A stretch of 64,000 bases of DNA from Rhizobium sophoriradicis (GCF_003939025.1 NZ_RQIH01000015.1:1-64000), one strand, 5' to 3'; numbered from the stretch's first letter, positions 49,781-58,975 are shown. Numbers and translations: made by a program. Notes: a model not told the origin generated them from the sequence alone.

Positions 49781-49966
49781 ATGTCCAAACGTGAGCTCAT
49801 CGATACTGGCACCGACAAGCGCTACGTCCGCCGCGACGATCAGGGCCGCTTCACCGAGTCGGCGGACGTCGGCCGCTCGCTGTCGGCCGACAAGCGGCGC
49901 AAGGCGAAGAATGATGCGAAGCCCGGAGAAGGCGATCGCGGCGACCATCACGCCAAAAAGCACTGA
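49781..49966 (+). CDS. Small basic protein of unknown function
   Basis: This 61-residue protein starts MSKRELIDTGTDKRYVRRDD and continues with QGRFTESADVGRSLSADKRR and a charged tail rich in Lys, His and Gly. It is the short rhizobial family with the pattern L-I-D-T-G-x-D-K-R-Y; no function is known. The high charge suggests nucleic-acid or protein binding. GGGAG lies 6-7 nt before the ATG. Confidence 0.7.
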   Translation: MSKRELIDTGTDKRYVRRDDQGRFTESADVGRSLSADKRRKAKNDAKPGEGDRGDHHAKKH

Positions 49967-49993
49967 GCAGCGATCGGGATGTTGCGCGGCCGG

Positions 49994-50512
49994 CTATCTC
50001 TTAGCCGTCGAGGGCCGCTGCAAATCGATGCGACTGGTCACGACCGACTGGCCAGAAGCAGGATCTTGGTCGACGGTCTGCAGCCGAAGCCGGTTCTGTC
50101 CGACTTTCTCGATCATCAAAACTGCGTCTCGATCACCGTTGACCAGTCGCGCCCAGGTCACACGCAGGTTGAGGGCAGTACCTTTCCTGCTGCCTGCAAG
50201 CTTCGACGGCAGTCCTAACGGCCCGACATAATTGCCGGTATAACGCTCTCCGTCAGCCTTGACGGTCGCCGAGAAGGTTCTGGTGAAAACCGCAAGGCCG
50301 CGACACTTGCCGTTCATCGAAACGGTGGATGCGCTCGCATCAGATCGGAGGGTGCAGGAGACGTTCAGGTTCGTGCCGCCAATCCGCGTGAGCACCTTTC
50401 CAGTCCCGCTCCAGTCGCCGGCCAAAGACTGCAAAAAACCGACCTCTGACGCCATTGCCCCGACAGGAAGACAAGACAGCAGGAGCAAAGTTGCGATCAG
50501 GAAAGTACGCAT
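49994..50512 (-). CDS. Exported protein of unknown function, probably beta-barrel-like
   Basis: This 172-residue protein has a signal peptide (MRTFLIATLLLLSCLPVGAM, cleavage near ASE). The mature part opens FLQSLAGDWSGTGKV and alternates hydrophobic and polar residues, as in small lipocalin/calycin-like barrels. The single Cys pair (VSCTL and GKCRG) could form a disulfide. ATG 50512 is chosen because a candidate EcfG promoter at 50541-50566 excludes the longer frame. Function unknown, probably stress-induced. Confidence 0.8.
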   Translation of the reverse strand: MRTFLIATLLLLSCLPVGAMASEVGFLQSLAGDWSGTGKVLTRIGGTNLNVSCTLRSDASASTVSMNGKCRGLAVFTRTFSATVKADGERYTGNYVGPLGLPSKLAGSRKGTALNLRVTWARLVNGDRDAVLMIEKVGQNRLRLQTVDQDPASGQSVVTSRIDLQRPSTAKR

Positions 50513-50540
50513 GGTAGCCCCCAAATTTGCGTGTTCGGAC

Positions 50541-50566
50541 AACAGATCAGCATGGCAGATTGTTCC
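50541..50566 (-). promoter_or_regulatory. Candidate EcfG promoter of the exported protein
   Basis: On the minus strand: GGAAC, 17 bp, TGTT, 29 bp before the ATG at 50512. Confidence 0.55.
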
Positions 50567-50613
50567 CGGCGTCAGATCGTTTTTGTTGCGCGTGAAGGGC
50601 GGCGCTTTACGAC

Positions 50614-51147
50614 TTACGCCTCCGTGGCTGCGATGGCGTCGATTCTGCGCAGCTTGAAGAAATAACGACGGTCGTCACCTGCAACACACATCATGCCAGC
50701 CAGCTCTTGCGCATTCATCCTGCGAAAATAATCGACGATCGGCTGCCCGTCATAACGCATTGCCGCGGTGGCGTCGTCCCCCGAGATCTGAAGCGCAAGC
50801 GACGCGGTCGTGCCCCGCGCACGTAATGCCTTCTGCAGATATGAGAACCAGGTCCGCGCGACCCTTGTGCGCCCGAAGGGTGCGGCTTTGATGGCCAGTC
50901 CGATTGGCAAAAACCGGGGTTCAATGGCCACCAGCCGATCCGCACGCCACTGAAAGAGCAGTGCGTCCGCGCGCATGTCTCCGTGAAACCGCTTGCCGAA
51001 CCAGCCAAGGTTCTCGAGAACGCCGTCAAGCGGGTGATCGGACGGGATGCCCGCCCCCCTCCACAAGCCGATCAGCTCGCCCGGCCGAACCGGCTTCAGC
51101 GAAGAGAACCAGGCCTTCATCTCGTCCTGCCGACCCATGCTTTCCAT
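50614..51147 (-). CDS. GXWXG / DUF4334 protein
   Basis: This 177-residue cytosolic protein has an N-terminal GXWXG domain (PGELIGLWRGAGIPSDHPLD with the G-x-W-x-G signature) and a C-terminal DUF4334 domain (PFGRTRVARTWFSYLQKALR to the end, including AAMRYDGQPIVDYFRRM). The pair commonly occurs together in one protein. Function is unknown. In-frame ATGs at 51147, 51135 and 51120 make the exact start uncertain. Confidence 0.82.
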   Translation of the reverse strand: MESMGRQDEMKAWFSSLKPVRPGELIGLWRGAGIPSDHPLDGVLENLGWFGKRFHGDMRADALLFQWRADRLVAIEPRFLPIGLAIKAAPFGRTRVARTWFSYLQKALRARGTTASLALQISGDDATAAMRYDGQPIVDYFRRMNAQELAGMMCVAGDDRRYFFKLRRIDAIAATEA

Positions 51148-51238
51148 CCGTTTCCAGTCACGCTAGCGAAATCTCTCGCCCACCATAAAGCAAACGGCGG
51201 CGCCACCGGCCAGATCATCCTGTTTCGATGCGGCGGGA

Positions 51239-51736
51239 TCAAAGCCCGCACTTCGTTGACAACAAGGCATCCAGAGACACCGGCCTGAGGCCCTGCCGAT
51301 CGACGCCGACGTCGTACTGGCGCGGCAGGGGCTTCAGACGGCCGTGGGAATGTCCGTGCAGATTGATCGATTTCTTGCCCATCTTGTTCCAGGTGCGGAA
51401 CGGGTAGTGGCACAGGATCAGCAGATGGTCGTCCAGCGTCATCTCCTTGTAGTGCTGAACACTTGCCCATCCCGTCGCCTCCGTCGTCGTCGGAGGATCA
51501 TTGTTCCCGACGATGAGGTGCTTGCGCCCGTTCAGCAAGGAAAGCAGCTGGTCGCAGTCCCCGCCACGGAAAGACATGACGTCGCCGAGGTGCCAGATTT
51601 CGTCCTGCGGACCGACGATCTCGTTCCAGTTCCGGATCAGCGTCACATCATGCGAGGCCATGTCGGGGAAGGGGCGCCGGTCGATGCGGAGGACGCGCGG
51701 ATCTGCAAAATGGGTATCGCCGGTAAAATAGATCAT
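51239..51736 (-). CDS. Metallophosphoesterase
   Basis: This 165-residue protein shows all calcineurin-like phosphoesterase motifs in order: GDTHF, GDVMSF, GNND (metal and phosphate ligands), then CHYP and HGHSH. It is a compact single-domain member, probably cytosolic, needing two divalent metals. The substrate is unknown; small members act on phosphodiesters or diadenosine compounds. Confidence 0.88.
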   Translation of the reverse strand: MIYFTGDTHFADPRVLRIDRRPFPDMASHDVTLIRNWNEIVGPQDEIWHLGDVMSFRGGDCDQLLSLLNGRKHLIVGNNDPPTTTEATGWASVQHYKEMTLDDHLLILCHYPFRTWNKMGKKSINLHGHSHGRLKPLPRQYDVGVDRQGLRPVSLDALLSTKCGL

Positions 51737-51777
51737 CTGAGAGAGATGCCGCAGCCCGCGCCGTTGAAAAGCCGTCG

Positions 51778-52599
51778 CTAATGGCCAGCTGTCGCGATCG
51801 GATGTTTGACATCGGCAAGGGAAGGGCTGCGCACGATGCGATAGCGCGCTTCAATGAGGTTATAGACACCGAAGGCCGCCAGTCCGATCGCGACGGCGAT
51901 GTAGAGGATCGAGCCGAACGGGAGCTGTCTCACCCACTCAAGCGCGTCCGCCATACTGCCCGCCTGTTGCGGGTCGACGCGGAAACCGGCATAGGCGAAA
52001 AAGATTCCCATGATCGCAAAAACGACGCCGCGGGCGACGAGGCCGTATATGCAGACCGTGGTCACCACGCCGCTGGCGTCGGCGAGCCTGAGATAGCGCT
52101 CGAATTTCTTTGTAATGCCCTTGGCTGCCGTCACCACCCCGCCGATGATAAAGCCGAGGCCGACGGCTACGGCGAGATAGGCGCCGAACGGCTGCGACAT
52201 GATCCATTGGGCCAAGCCCTTCTCACCCGATCCCTCGCTACCGCCGCCGCTGAAGAGTGCGTGTCCCAGCGCGTATCCGGCAAGCCCGAGGTAAACGACA
52301 GCGCTGCCGAAGAGAACCGTGCGGATGGCGACAGCCTTGGCCTTGCTGCCGTGGCCATCGCTGTCGGCCAGGGACTGCGCCAGTCGCCAGCCGACGAAAC
52401 CAAGAAGTCCAAGGCCGATGAGCCCGACCCAAACGCGGCCGAAGGGCTGTCCGAGAAGCGTTGAAAGTGCCGACTTCGTTTCCGGCTCTCCCCCGGCAAC
52501 GCCGGAGAAGAGGGCCAAGCCCGCCACAAGAAGGAACACGGCGCCGCGCGCCACATAACCGCTCTTCGCAAGCAGGTCGAAACGAAATCCTTTGGGCAT
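51778..52599 (-). CDS. DUF1206 membrane protein
   Basis: This 273-residue protein consists of three tandem two-helix DUF1206 repeats. Each is recognisable by a pattern such as KSGYVARGAVFLLVAGLAL, then VYLGLAGYALGHALF, and TTVCIYGLVARGVVFAIMGI. Six membrane segments. The family is linked with stress tolerance in annotation only. The start is clear and no operon partner is evident. Confidence 0.87.
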   Translation of the reverse strand: MPKGFRFDLLAKSGYVARGAVFLLVAGLALFSGVAGGEPETKSALSTLLGQPFGRVWVGLIGLGLLGFVGWRLAQSLADSDGHGSKAKAVAIRTVLFGSAVVYLGLAGYALGHALFSGGGSEGSGEKGLAQWIMSQPFGAYLAVAVGLGFIIGGVVTAAKGITKKFERYLRLADASGVVTTVCIYGLVARGVVFAIMGIFFAYAGFRVDPQQAGSMADALEWVRQLPFGSILYIAVAIGLAAFGVYNLIEARYRIVRSPSLADVKHPIATAGH

Positions 52600-52696
52600 G
52601 ATATTCTCCGTGCGTCTGTGTGGCTGTCATCCCTAACGCACCACCGCGCGGAAAGTTGTCATCGAGGAATGACCATGATCATCCGGGGAGTTGCCG

Positions 52697-53167
52697 ATGC
52701 CCGTCCGTAGCGCCGGACTTCTCATCTACCGCTTTTTCGAGACGCGGCTGGAAGTCCTGCTCGTCCATCCCGGCGGTCCCTTCTGGGCGAAGAAGGACGA
52801 GGGCGCCTGGTCGATCCCGAAAGGATTGATCGAACCCGGTGAAGACGAATTGTCAGCAGCGATCCGGGAGGCGCAGGAGGAGCTAGGCGTCGAAATTCAA
52901 GGAGCCTTCGCCCGGCTCGGAGAATATCGCCAGCCCAGCGGAAAAGTGGTGGTCGTCTGGTCAGCGGAGGCGAACGCGACGCTGAGTGTCGAGGCGATAC
53001 GGAGTTCGGAGTTTCAGATTGAATGGCCACCGCGATCGGGCCGCATCCAGAATTTCCCCGAGGTCGACCGCGCCGAATGGTTTCCAACCGGGAGGGCGGA
53101 GATCAAGATCCTCAAGGGCCAGCGCGCAATGATTGCCGACCTCCTCAAGCAACTCGGTCGAGAATGA
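52697..53167 (+). CDS. NUDIX hydrolase with intact NUDIX box
   Basis: This 156-residue protein has the full box G-x5-E-x7-REUxEExGU (GLIEPGEDELSAAIREAQEE then LGV, residues 45-67), so it should be catalytically active, unlike the NrtR-like protein at 11397. The beginning RSAGLLIYRFFETRLEVLLV resembles the diadenosine tetraphosphate/ADP-ribose pyrophosphatase group in which the substrate includes a wider range of nucleotides. GGGGAG lies 6 nt ahead of ATG 52697. Confidence 0.87.
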   Translation: MPVRSAGLLIYRFFETRLEVLLVHPGGPFWAKKDEGAWSIPKGLIEPGEDELSAAIREAQEELGVEIQGAFARLGEYRQPSGKVVVVWSAEANATLSVEAIRSSEFQIEWPPRSGRIQNFPEVDRAEWFPTGRAEIKILKGQRAMIADLLKQLGRE

Positions 53168-53208
53168 TGACCGCGGCCTTTCTCCCCTCATTCTATTTCG
53201 TAAGGACA

Positions 53209-54207
53209 TCAACCGACCCCGGTGATCTCCGGCGTGAAGGCAATTATCTTCTCGGATATGCGGCTTTCGTCTCCGCTGCTCGCAGCGAGCAGAAGCGCGG
53301 CGGCGGTTTCACCCATCTGGCGCCGTGGCGAAATCGAGGTCGCGATTCTGACGGGGAGGGCACTGGCAACATCCAACCCGTTGAATCCGGCGATCAGGAT
53401 TTCCGTGGGGCTGGCAATGCCGAGCTCCAGACATGCAAAGGCGCCGCCTGTGGCCATGTCATCGTTGGAATAATAGATGCAATCGAGATCCCGGGTCGCC
53501 GCGAGCATGGAGAGCGACAGCCGCTTGCCGTGCGCCACCGAGGAATAGGGGGCGTTGATCCGCTCGTCCACGAATGAAAGGCCACTCTCGCGCAGCACCT
53601 TCTCGAAGCCGGCCCTTCGTTTGCCGGCCCGCAAATCTCGGTCGATCGCGCTGCCGATATAGCCGAACCGCCGCCGGCCGGCCGCCAAAAGCGCCTTTGC
53701 CATCTCTTCTCCAGCCTTGCCGTGCGAAAGGCCGACGTTGAAATCGATGGGCGTGCCGTCGAGATCCATCAGTTGGATGACGGGGATCTCCGCATTCTGC
53801 AGCATTCTGACCGTTTCTGCCGGCTGATCGAGACCTGTCACGATAATGGCGGCAGGCCGCCAGGAGAGCATGTCGCGAATGATCTCGCGCTCCTTCGCCA
53901 TGTCGTAGTCGGAGATGCCGAAAACCGCCTGCATGCCGGATCCCCGCAATCCGGCCGAGATGCCCGCCAGCATTTCGGGAAAGACGATGTTCGACATGCT
54001 GGGAACGACGACGGCGACGAGGTTGGTGCGCTGCGACGACAGCGAGAGCGCCAGCCGGTTGCCGACATAGCTCAGCCGCTCGGCCTGCTGGAGCACTTTT
54101 TCGCGCGTCTCCTTGGAGACGTCGGCCGCGCCCCGAAGGGCCCGCGATGCCGTCATCTTGCTGACGCCGGCCGCGGCGGCAACCTCTTCCAATGTAGATT
54201 TGCGCAT
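53209..54207 (-). CDS. LacI-family regulator of the erythronate/ABC operon
   Basis: The protein has 332 residues: helix-turn-helix (STLEEVAAAAGVSKMTASRA), hinge, and a sugar-binding-like effector domain similar to GntR-type gluconate repressors (NIVFPEMLAGISAGLRGSGM). It is transcribed divergently from the denD-like operon and separated from it by a palindromic operator, so it very likely controls both. The effector is probably a four-carbon sugar acid or derivative. Confidence 0.87.
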   Translation of the reverse strand: MRKSTLEEVAAAAGVSKMTASRALRGAADVSKETREKVLQQAERLSYVGNRLALSLSSQRTNLVAVVVPSMSNIVFPEMLAGISAGLRGSGMQAVFGISDYDMAKEREIIRDMLSWRPAAIIVTGLDQPAETVRMLQNAEIPVIQLMDLDGTPIDFNVGLSHGKAGEEMAKALLAAGRRRFGYIGSAIDRDLRAGKRRAGFEKVLRESGLSFVDERINAPYSSVAHGKRLSLSMLAATRDLDCIYYSNDDMATGGAFACLELGIASPTEILIAGFNGLDVASALPVRIATSISPRRQMGETAAALLLAASSGDESRISEKIIAFTPEITGVG

Positions 54208-54293
54208 CGAACCGATTCCTTAGTCGAATTGCCTCGCCAGCGGCCAACACCAGATTCATAGGCTCTTTTGCAAAAAAGGAAAACACGCACTAC

Positions 54294-54339
54294 TTGACAT
54301 ATGCGACCAAAATAGGCGTTGTTACCGATACCGGTATCG
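54294..54339 (+). promoter_or_regulatory. Promoter and LacI operator of the erythronate operon
   Basis: TTGACA (54294-54299) is a plausible -35 element; the -10 region is weak. A perfect 14-bp palindrome, CGATACCGGTATCG (54326-54339), follows around the expected start site, the standard arrangement for LacI-type repression. Its core recurs at 12783. The remaining intergenic DNA (54340-54579) shows nothing further. Confidence 0.65.
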
Positions 54340-54579
54340 ATACCAGCGAACAAACCTGGAGCAGAAACGGGACGGACAAAGCTTCGGGCGTCCGGCATCG
54401 TAGAAATGTTTGACTGCCAAGATCTGCGGATCAGCCAATCCGGCTTGACCTGCAGGTTGCATACCTATCTGAATTCGATCGGACACATTCCGATCGCGCC
54501 GCCAGTTGCGACAGGCAGTGACCGCCAGGATAACGCGACGATTGCCGAAGACACCGGCCGAACGGGAGGAAGAGCCGCC

Positions 54580-55566
54580 ATGCATGTGATGATTTTGGGC
54601 GCAGCCGGCATGGTCGGCCGCAAGCTGGTCGAGAAGATCGCGCGCGAGCCGCTGGTTTTCGGCCGGCCCGTCACCCGGTTGACGCTGGCGGACGCCTTTC
54701 AGCCGCCGGTGCCGGAATCGCTCCGGCCGATCTCGACGGCGCTGACGGTCGACCTCGCCGGTGCCGGCGCCGCCGACAGGCTGATCGAAGGCCTGCCGGA
54801 CTTGATCTTCCATCTCGCCGCCATCGTCTCGGGAGAGGCGGAAGCGGATTTCGACAAGGGATATGCCGTCAATCTCGACGGCACGCGCGCGCTGTTTGAT
54901 GCGGTCCGCCAGGCCGGCCTCACCAGCGCCTATGTGCCGCGTCTCGTCTTCGCCTCCTCGATCGCCGTCTTCGGCACGCCGTTTCCCGAGGTTATTCCCG
55001 ACGAATTCTTCACGACGCCGCTGACGAGCTACGGCACCCAGAAGGCGATCGCCGAACTGCTGCTTGCCGACTATTCCCGCCGCGGCATTTTCGACGGTAT
55101 CGGCATCCGGCTGCCGACCATCTGCGTGCGTCCCGGCGCGCCGAACAAGGCGGCATCGGGTTTCTTCTCCAACATCCTGCGTGAGCCGCTGGTCGGCAAG
55201 GAAGCGGTGCTGCCGGTCAGCGACAGCGTCCGGCACTGGTTCGCGAGCCCGCGCGCGGCCGTCGGCTTCTTCGTCCATGCCGCGACGATCGATACGGCAA
55301 GGATCGGCGCCCGACGCAACCTCACCATGCCGGGTCTTTCAGCGCTGGTCTCCGAAGAGATCGAAGCCTTGCGCCGCGTGGCCGGCGACAAGGCAGTCGC
55401 CCTCATCAAACGCGTGCCCGATCCGGTGATCGAACGCATCGTCGCCGGCTGGCCGACTCAATTCGATGCGGAGAGAGCGTCCTCGCTGGGCTTCAAGGCG
55501 GAGACGAGCTTCGACGAAATCCTGAAGGCACATATCGAGGATGAACTCGGCGGGAGGATCGCATGA
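54580..55566 (+). CDS. denD: D-erythronate dehydrogenase-like protein
   Basis: This 328-residue extended short-chain dehydrogenase has the Rossmann motif GAAGMVGRKL (residues 6-15) and the catalytic Tyr-Lys pair in YGTQKAIAELLLADY. It strongly resembles DenD, which oxidises D-erythronate to 2-keto-D-erythronate with NAD. The next gene overlaps by 4 bp. ATG 54580 has GGGAGGAAGAG upstream; the frame runs on to 54319 without similarity. First gene of an operon that also encodes an SDR and an ABC importer. Confidence 0.8.
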   Translation: MHVMILGAAGMVGRKLVEKIAREPLVFGRPVTRLTLADAFQPPVPESLRPISTALTVDLAGAGAADRLIEGLPDLIFHLAAIVSGEAEADFDKGYAVNLDGTRALFDAVRQAGLTSAYVPRLVFASSIAVFGTPFPEVIPDEFFTTPLTSYGTQKAIAELLLADYSRRGIFDGIGIRLPTICVRPGAPNKAASGFFSNILREPLVGKEAVLPVSDSVRHWFASPRAAVGFFVHAATIDTARIGARRNLTMPGLSALVSEEIEALRRVAGDKAVALIKRVPDPVIERIVAGWPTQFDAERASSLGFKAETSFDEILKAHIEDELGGRIA

Positions 55567-56336
55567 GCATATCGACCAGCGGAGAGGCAAGAGTAGCGCT
55601 TGTCACCGGCGGCGGCACCGGCGTCGGACGCGCCATATCCCGGGGTCTCGGCGCTGCCGGCTACACGGTCGTCATTTCAGGGCGTCGGGCCGATGTGCTC
55701 GATAAGGCCGCTGCTGAGCTTGGCGGCGAGACGGGCGCGGAGTTCTTCGCGGTTTCCGCCGATGTCGGCGATGCCGCTTCGGTGCGGGCGCTATTCGACG
55801 CCATCTCGGAAAAATACGGGCGGCTCGACCTCCTGGTCAACAATGCCGGCGTCACTGTGCCCGGGCTGCCGCTGGAAGAGGTTTCCTTTGAGCAATGGAG
55901 CGCCATCGTCGCCGCCAATCTCACCGGCGCTTTTCTCTGCACCCAGCAGGCCTTCCGGCTGATGAAGGGCCAAAATCCGCGCGGCGGGCGCATCATCAAT
56001 AACGGCTCCGTTTCCGCCACCACGCCGCGGCCGAATTCCGCACCTTACACGGCGACGAAGCACGCCATAACAGGACTGACGAAATCCACCGCCCTCGACG
56101 GGCGGGAATTCGACATCGCCTGCGGCCAGATCGATATCGGCAATGCCGCCAGCGACATGACGACGAGGATTGCGGCCGGCGTGTTGCAGGCAAACGGCAG
56201 TATGGCTGCGGAGCCGACGATCGACCCGGCGCATATTGCCGATGCGGTCGTCTACATGGCGGGCCTGCCGCTCAGCGCCAATGTGCTGACGATGACTGTC
56301 ATGGCGACGAAAATGCCCTTCGTCGGGCGGGGGTGA
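55563..56336 (+). CDS. Short-chain dehydrogenase/reductase
   Basis: This 257-residue classical SDR has the cofactor motif TGGGTGVGRAI, NNAG, catalytic Ser in NNGSVSATTPRPNSAPYTATKH, and the Tyr-x-x-x-Lys pair (YTATK). The catalytic set is complete. It overlaps denD by ATGA. The substrate is unknown; a role in the same sugar-acid pathway is likely from position. Confidence 0.85.
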   Translation: MSISTSGEARVALVTGGGTGVGRAISRGLGAAGYTVVISGRRADVLDKAAAELGGETGAEFFAVSADVGDAASVRALFDAISEKYGRLDLLVNNAGVTVPGLPLEEVSFEQWSAIVAANLTGAFLCTQQAFRLMKGQNPRGGRIINNGSVSATTPRPNSAPYTATKHAITGLTKSTALDGREFDIACGQIDIGNAASDMTTRIAAGVLQANGSMAAEPTIDPAHIADAVVYMAGLPLSANVLTMTVMATKMPFVGRG

Positions 56337-56402
56337 ACGGGCCGGGCTGACGCCGGCCGAAACCGACATATATGCAGTGCTCATGATCTGGGAGGAGGGA
56401 GT

Positions 56403-57470
56403 ATGGCAAACGTTCAATTCGAAAATGTCCGGAAATCATTCGGCGCGCATCCCGTCATCAAGGGGGTGGACATCGATATCGCCGATGGCGAATTCGTCAT
56501 CCTCGTCGGCCCCTCGGGCTGCGGCAAATCCACTCTTCTGAGGATGCTGGCCGGGCTCGAGAACATTTCCGGCGGCGAGATCAAGATCGGCGGGCGCGTT
56601 GTCAACACGCTGCCGCCCAAGGACCGCGACATCGCCATGGTGTTCCAGAATTATGCGCTCTATCCGCATATGACGGTGGAGCAGAACATGGGTTTTTCGC
56701 TCATGCTCAACAAGGCGCCGAAGGCGGAAGCCGAGAAACGGGTGAAATATGCCGCCGGCATCCTCGGCCTCGACAAGCTGCTCGACCGCTATCCGCGCCA
56801 GCTTTCCGGCGGCCAGCGCCAGCGCGTCGCCATGGGCCGCGCCATCGTGCGCGATCCCGAAGTTTTCCTGTTCGACGAGCCGCTCTCCAACCTCGATGCG
56901 AAACTGCGCGTCGCCATGCGCGCCGAGATCAAGGAGCTGCACCAGCGCCTGAAGACGACGACCGTTTACGTCACCCATGACCAGATCGAGGCGATGACGA
57001 TGGCCGACAAGATCGTCGTCATGCATGACGGCATCGTCGAGCAGATCGGTTCGCCGCTCGAGCTTTACGATCGTCCCGCCAATCTCTTCGTCGGCGGTTT
57101 CATCGGCTCGCCGGCGATGAACATGATCCACGGCAGGCTCGATCCGGAAAATCCCGGTGAATTCGTCGCGGCCAACGGCACGCGACTGCCGGTCGCCAAG
57201 CCGCCGGCGAGTGCTGTGGGCCGCGACCTCGTCTACGGGCTGCGCCCGGAATATATCTCGCTCGATCCGAATGGGCTGCCGGCGGAGATCGTGGTGATCG
57301 AGCCGACCGGATATGAAACACATCTGACCGTCCGCCTCGGCGGCAGCGAGGTCAGCTGCGTCTTCCGCGAGCGTGTCGATGCCCGCCCGGGCGAAGCCAT
57401 CCGCGTGGCGATCGACGCTGCGCATGTTCACCTCTTCGATGCCGAAGGCGGCAAGAGGTTGACCGACTGA
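56403..57470 (+). CDS. ABC importer ATP-binding protein, MalK/UgpC type
   Basis: This 355-residue ATPase has Walker A GPSGCGKST, Q-loop QNYALYPHMT, signature LSGGQRQR and Walker B VFLFDEPLSNLD, followed by the C-terminal MalK/UgpC regulatory domain (about 240-355). It serves the permeases at 59012 and 59951. As a MalK-type subunit it could also energise the GH32-linked importer at 15247-17071, which has no ATPase gene of its own; that is inference. GGAGGGAGT precedes the ATG. Confidence 0.88.
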   Translation: MANVQFENVRKSFGAHPVIKGVDIDIADGEFVILVGPSGCGKSTLLRMLAGLENISGGEIKIGGRVVNTLPPKDRDIAMVFQNYALYPHMTVEQNMGFSLMLNKAPKAEAEKRVKYAAGILGLDKLLDRYPRQLSGGQRQRVAMGRAIVRDPEVFLFDEPLSNLDAKLRVAMRAEIKELHQRLKTTTVYVTHDQIEAMTMADKIVVMHDGIVEQIGSPLELYDRPANLFVGGFIGSPAMNMIHGRLDPENPGEFVAANGTRLPVAKPPASAVGRDLVYGLRPEYISLDPNGLPAEIVVIEPTGYETHLTVRLGGSEVSCVFRERVDARPGEAIRVAIDAAHVHLFDAEGGKRLTD

Positions 57471-57626
57471 TGCCATCCGGCGGCACGGGAGAGGAGGAGT
57501 TCTCCCTGCTGCCGGAGAGCAAGCATTCCGGGAGCGTAAGCTCCCCCGGACATGCCAGGCCGCCGTTCACCAAGCGGGAGGTGAATGCCGGAGAATTGCT
57601 CCCGCTGTTCAATGAGGAGGAATCTC

Positions 57627-58931
57627 ATGACGATCAAGAGACGTGAATTTCTTGCTGCATCGGCAGCCGTAGCCGGTGTCGCCGGCCTTGGCATCAAGCC
57701 ATCCTTTGCGCAGGCCGAGCCGACCTACACGCCGGAAAGCGGCGCAAGCCTCAGACTGCTGCGCTGGACGCCTTTCGTGAAGGGCGATGAGGATGCGTGG
57801 ATCGCCAATACCAAGAAATTCACAGAGGCCACAGGCGTGGAAGTGCGAATTGACAAGGAAAGCTGGGAGGACATCCGTCCGAAGGCGGCCGTCGCGGCGA
57901 ATGTCGGCTCCGGACCAGATCTCATCATGTGCTGGTTCGATGACGCGCATCAATATCCCGACAAGCTGGTCGATCTCACCGAACTCGGCAATTATCTCGG
58001 CAACAAATACGAGGGCTGGTACGACGGCGTGAAGGGCTACGCCACACGCGACGACAAGTTCATCGCCATGCCGCTGACGACGATCGGCAATGCGGTCGTC
58101 TATCGCGACAGCCACGTCAAGGCGGCCGGCTTCAACGAATTTCCGAACGATACCGCGGGCTTCCTCGAGCTATGCAAGGCCATGAAGGCGAAGGGCACGC
58201 CCGCCGGCTTCCCGCATGGTAAGGCCGTCGGAGACGGCAACAACTACGCTCATTGGCTGCTCTGGAGCCATGGCGGCAAAATGGTCGATGAAAGCGGCAC
58301 GGTGACGATCAACAGCCCGGAAACGCTCGCCTCGATCAACTACGCCAAGGAGCTCTACGCAACCTTCATTCCAGGCACGGAAAGCTGGCAGGACGTCAAC
58401 AACAACCGCGCATTCCTGGCGGGCCAGGTATCGCTGATCGCAAATGGCGTCTCAGTCTATTACACGGCCAAGAATGATCCGAAGCTCGCCGAAATCGCCA
58501 AGGACATGCGCACGACGAACTTCCCGATCGGACCGGTCGGCAAGAGCGTCGAGCTTTTCCAGACGAGCTCGCTGCTGCTCTTCAAGCACACCAAATATCC
58601 GGAAGCGGCCAAAGCCTACATCAAGTTCATGATGGAAGCCGACCAGATGAACGCCTGGATCCAAGGCTCCAGCGCCTATTGCTGCCAGCCTCTCAAGGCC
58701 TTCGCCAAGAATCCGGTCTGGACCGCCGATCCAGTCCACGCACCCTATGCGCACGCTTCGGAAAAGCTGCGCCCGAACGGTTATGCCGGCCCGCTCGGCT
58801 ATGCCTCGGCCGCGACCATGGCCGATTATGTGCTGGTCGACATGTACGCCGCCGCCGTCACCGGCCAGAAGTCGCCGGAGGACGCGATGAAGGAAGCCGA
58901 ACGTCGGGCGAACCGCTACTACCGCGTCTGA
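57627..58931 (+). CDS. ABC importer substrate-binding protein, Tat-exported
   Basis: This 434-residue family-1 solute-binding protein has a signal peptide with a twin-arginine motif (KRREFLAASAAVAGVAGLG, residues 4-22), so export probably uses the Tat pathway. The ligand-binding fold is typical (ASLRLLRWTPFVKGDEDAWI, then VGSGPDLIMCWFDDAHQYPD). GAGGAGGAA precedes ATG 57627. The ligand is probably a sugar or polyol related to erythronate. An intercistronic hairpin follows. Confidence 0.87.
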   Translation: MTIKRREFLAASAAVAGVAGLGIKPSFAQAEPTYTPESGASLRLLRWTPFVKGDEDAWIANTKKFTEATGVEVRIDKESWEDIRPKAAVAANVGSGPDLIMCWFDDAHQYPDKLVDLTELGNYLGNKYEGWYDGVKGYATRDDKFIAMPLTTIGNAVVYRDSHVKAAGFNEFPNDTAGFLELCKAMKAKGTPAGFPHGKAVGDGNNYAHWLLWSHGGKMVDESGTVTINSPETLASINYAKELYATFIPGTESWQDVNNNRAFLAGQVSLIANGVSVYYTAKNDPKLAEIAKDMRTTNFPIGPVGKSVELFQTSSLLLFKHTKYPEAAKAYIKFMMEADQMNAWIQGSSAYCCQPLKAFAKNPVWTADPVHAPYAHASEKLRPNGYAGPLGYASAATMADYVLVDMYAAAVTGQKSPEDAMKEAERRANRYYRV

Positions 58932-58946
58932 TCCGGAACCGAGGGT

Positions 58947-58975
58947 TGCGGCATGCCTGATACCGGCATGCCGCA
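58947..58975 (+). promoter_or_regulatory. Intercistronic hairpin behind binding-protein gene
   Basis: TGCGGCATGCC and its perfect complement form an 11-bp stem with loop TGATACC, 15 bp behind the stop and 36 bp before the permease start. Confidence 0.75.
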
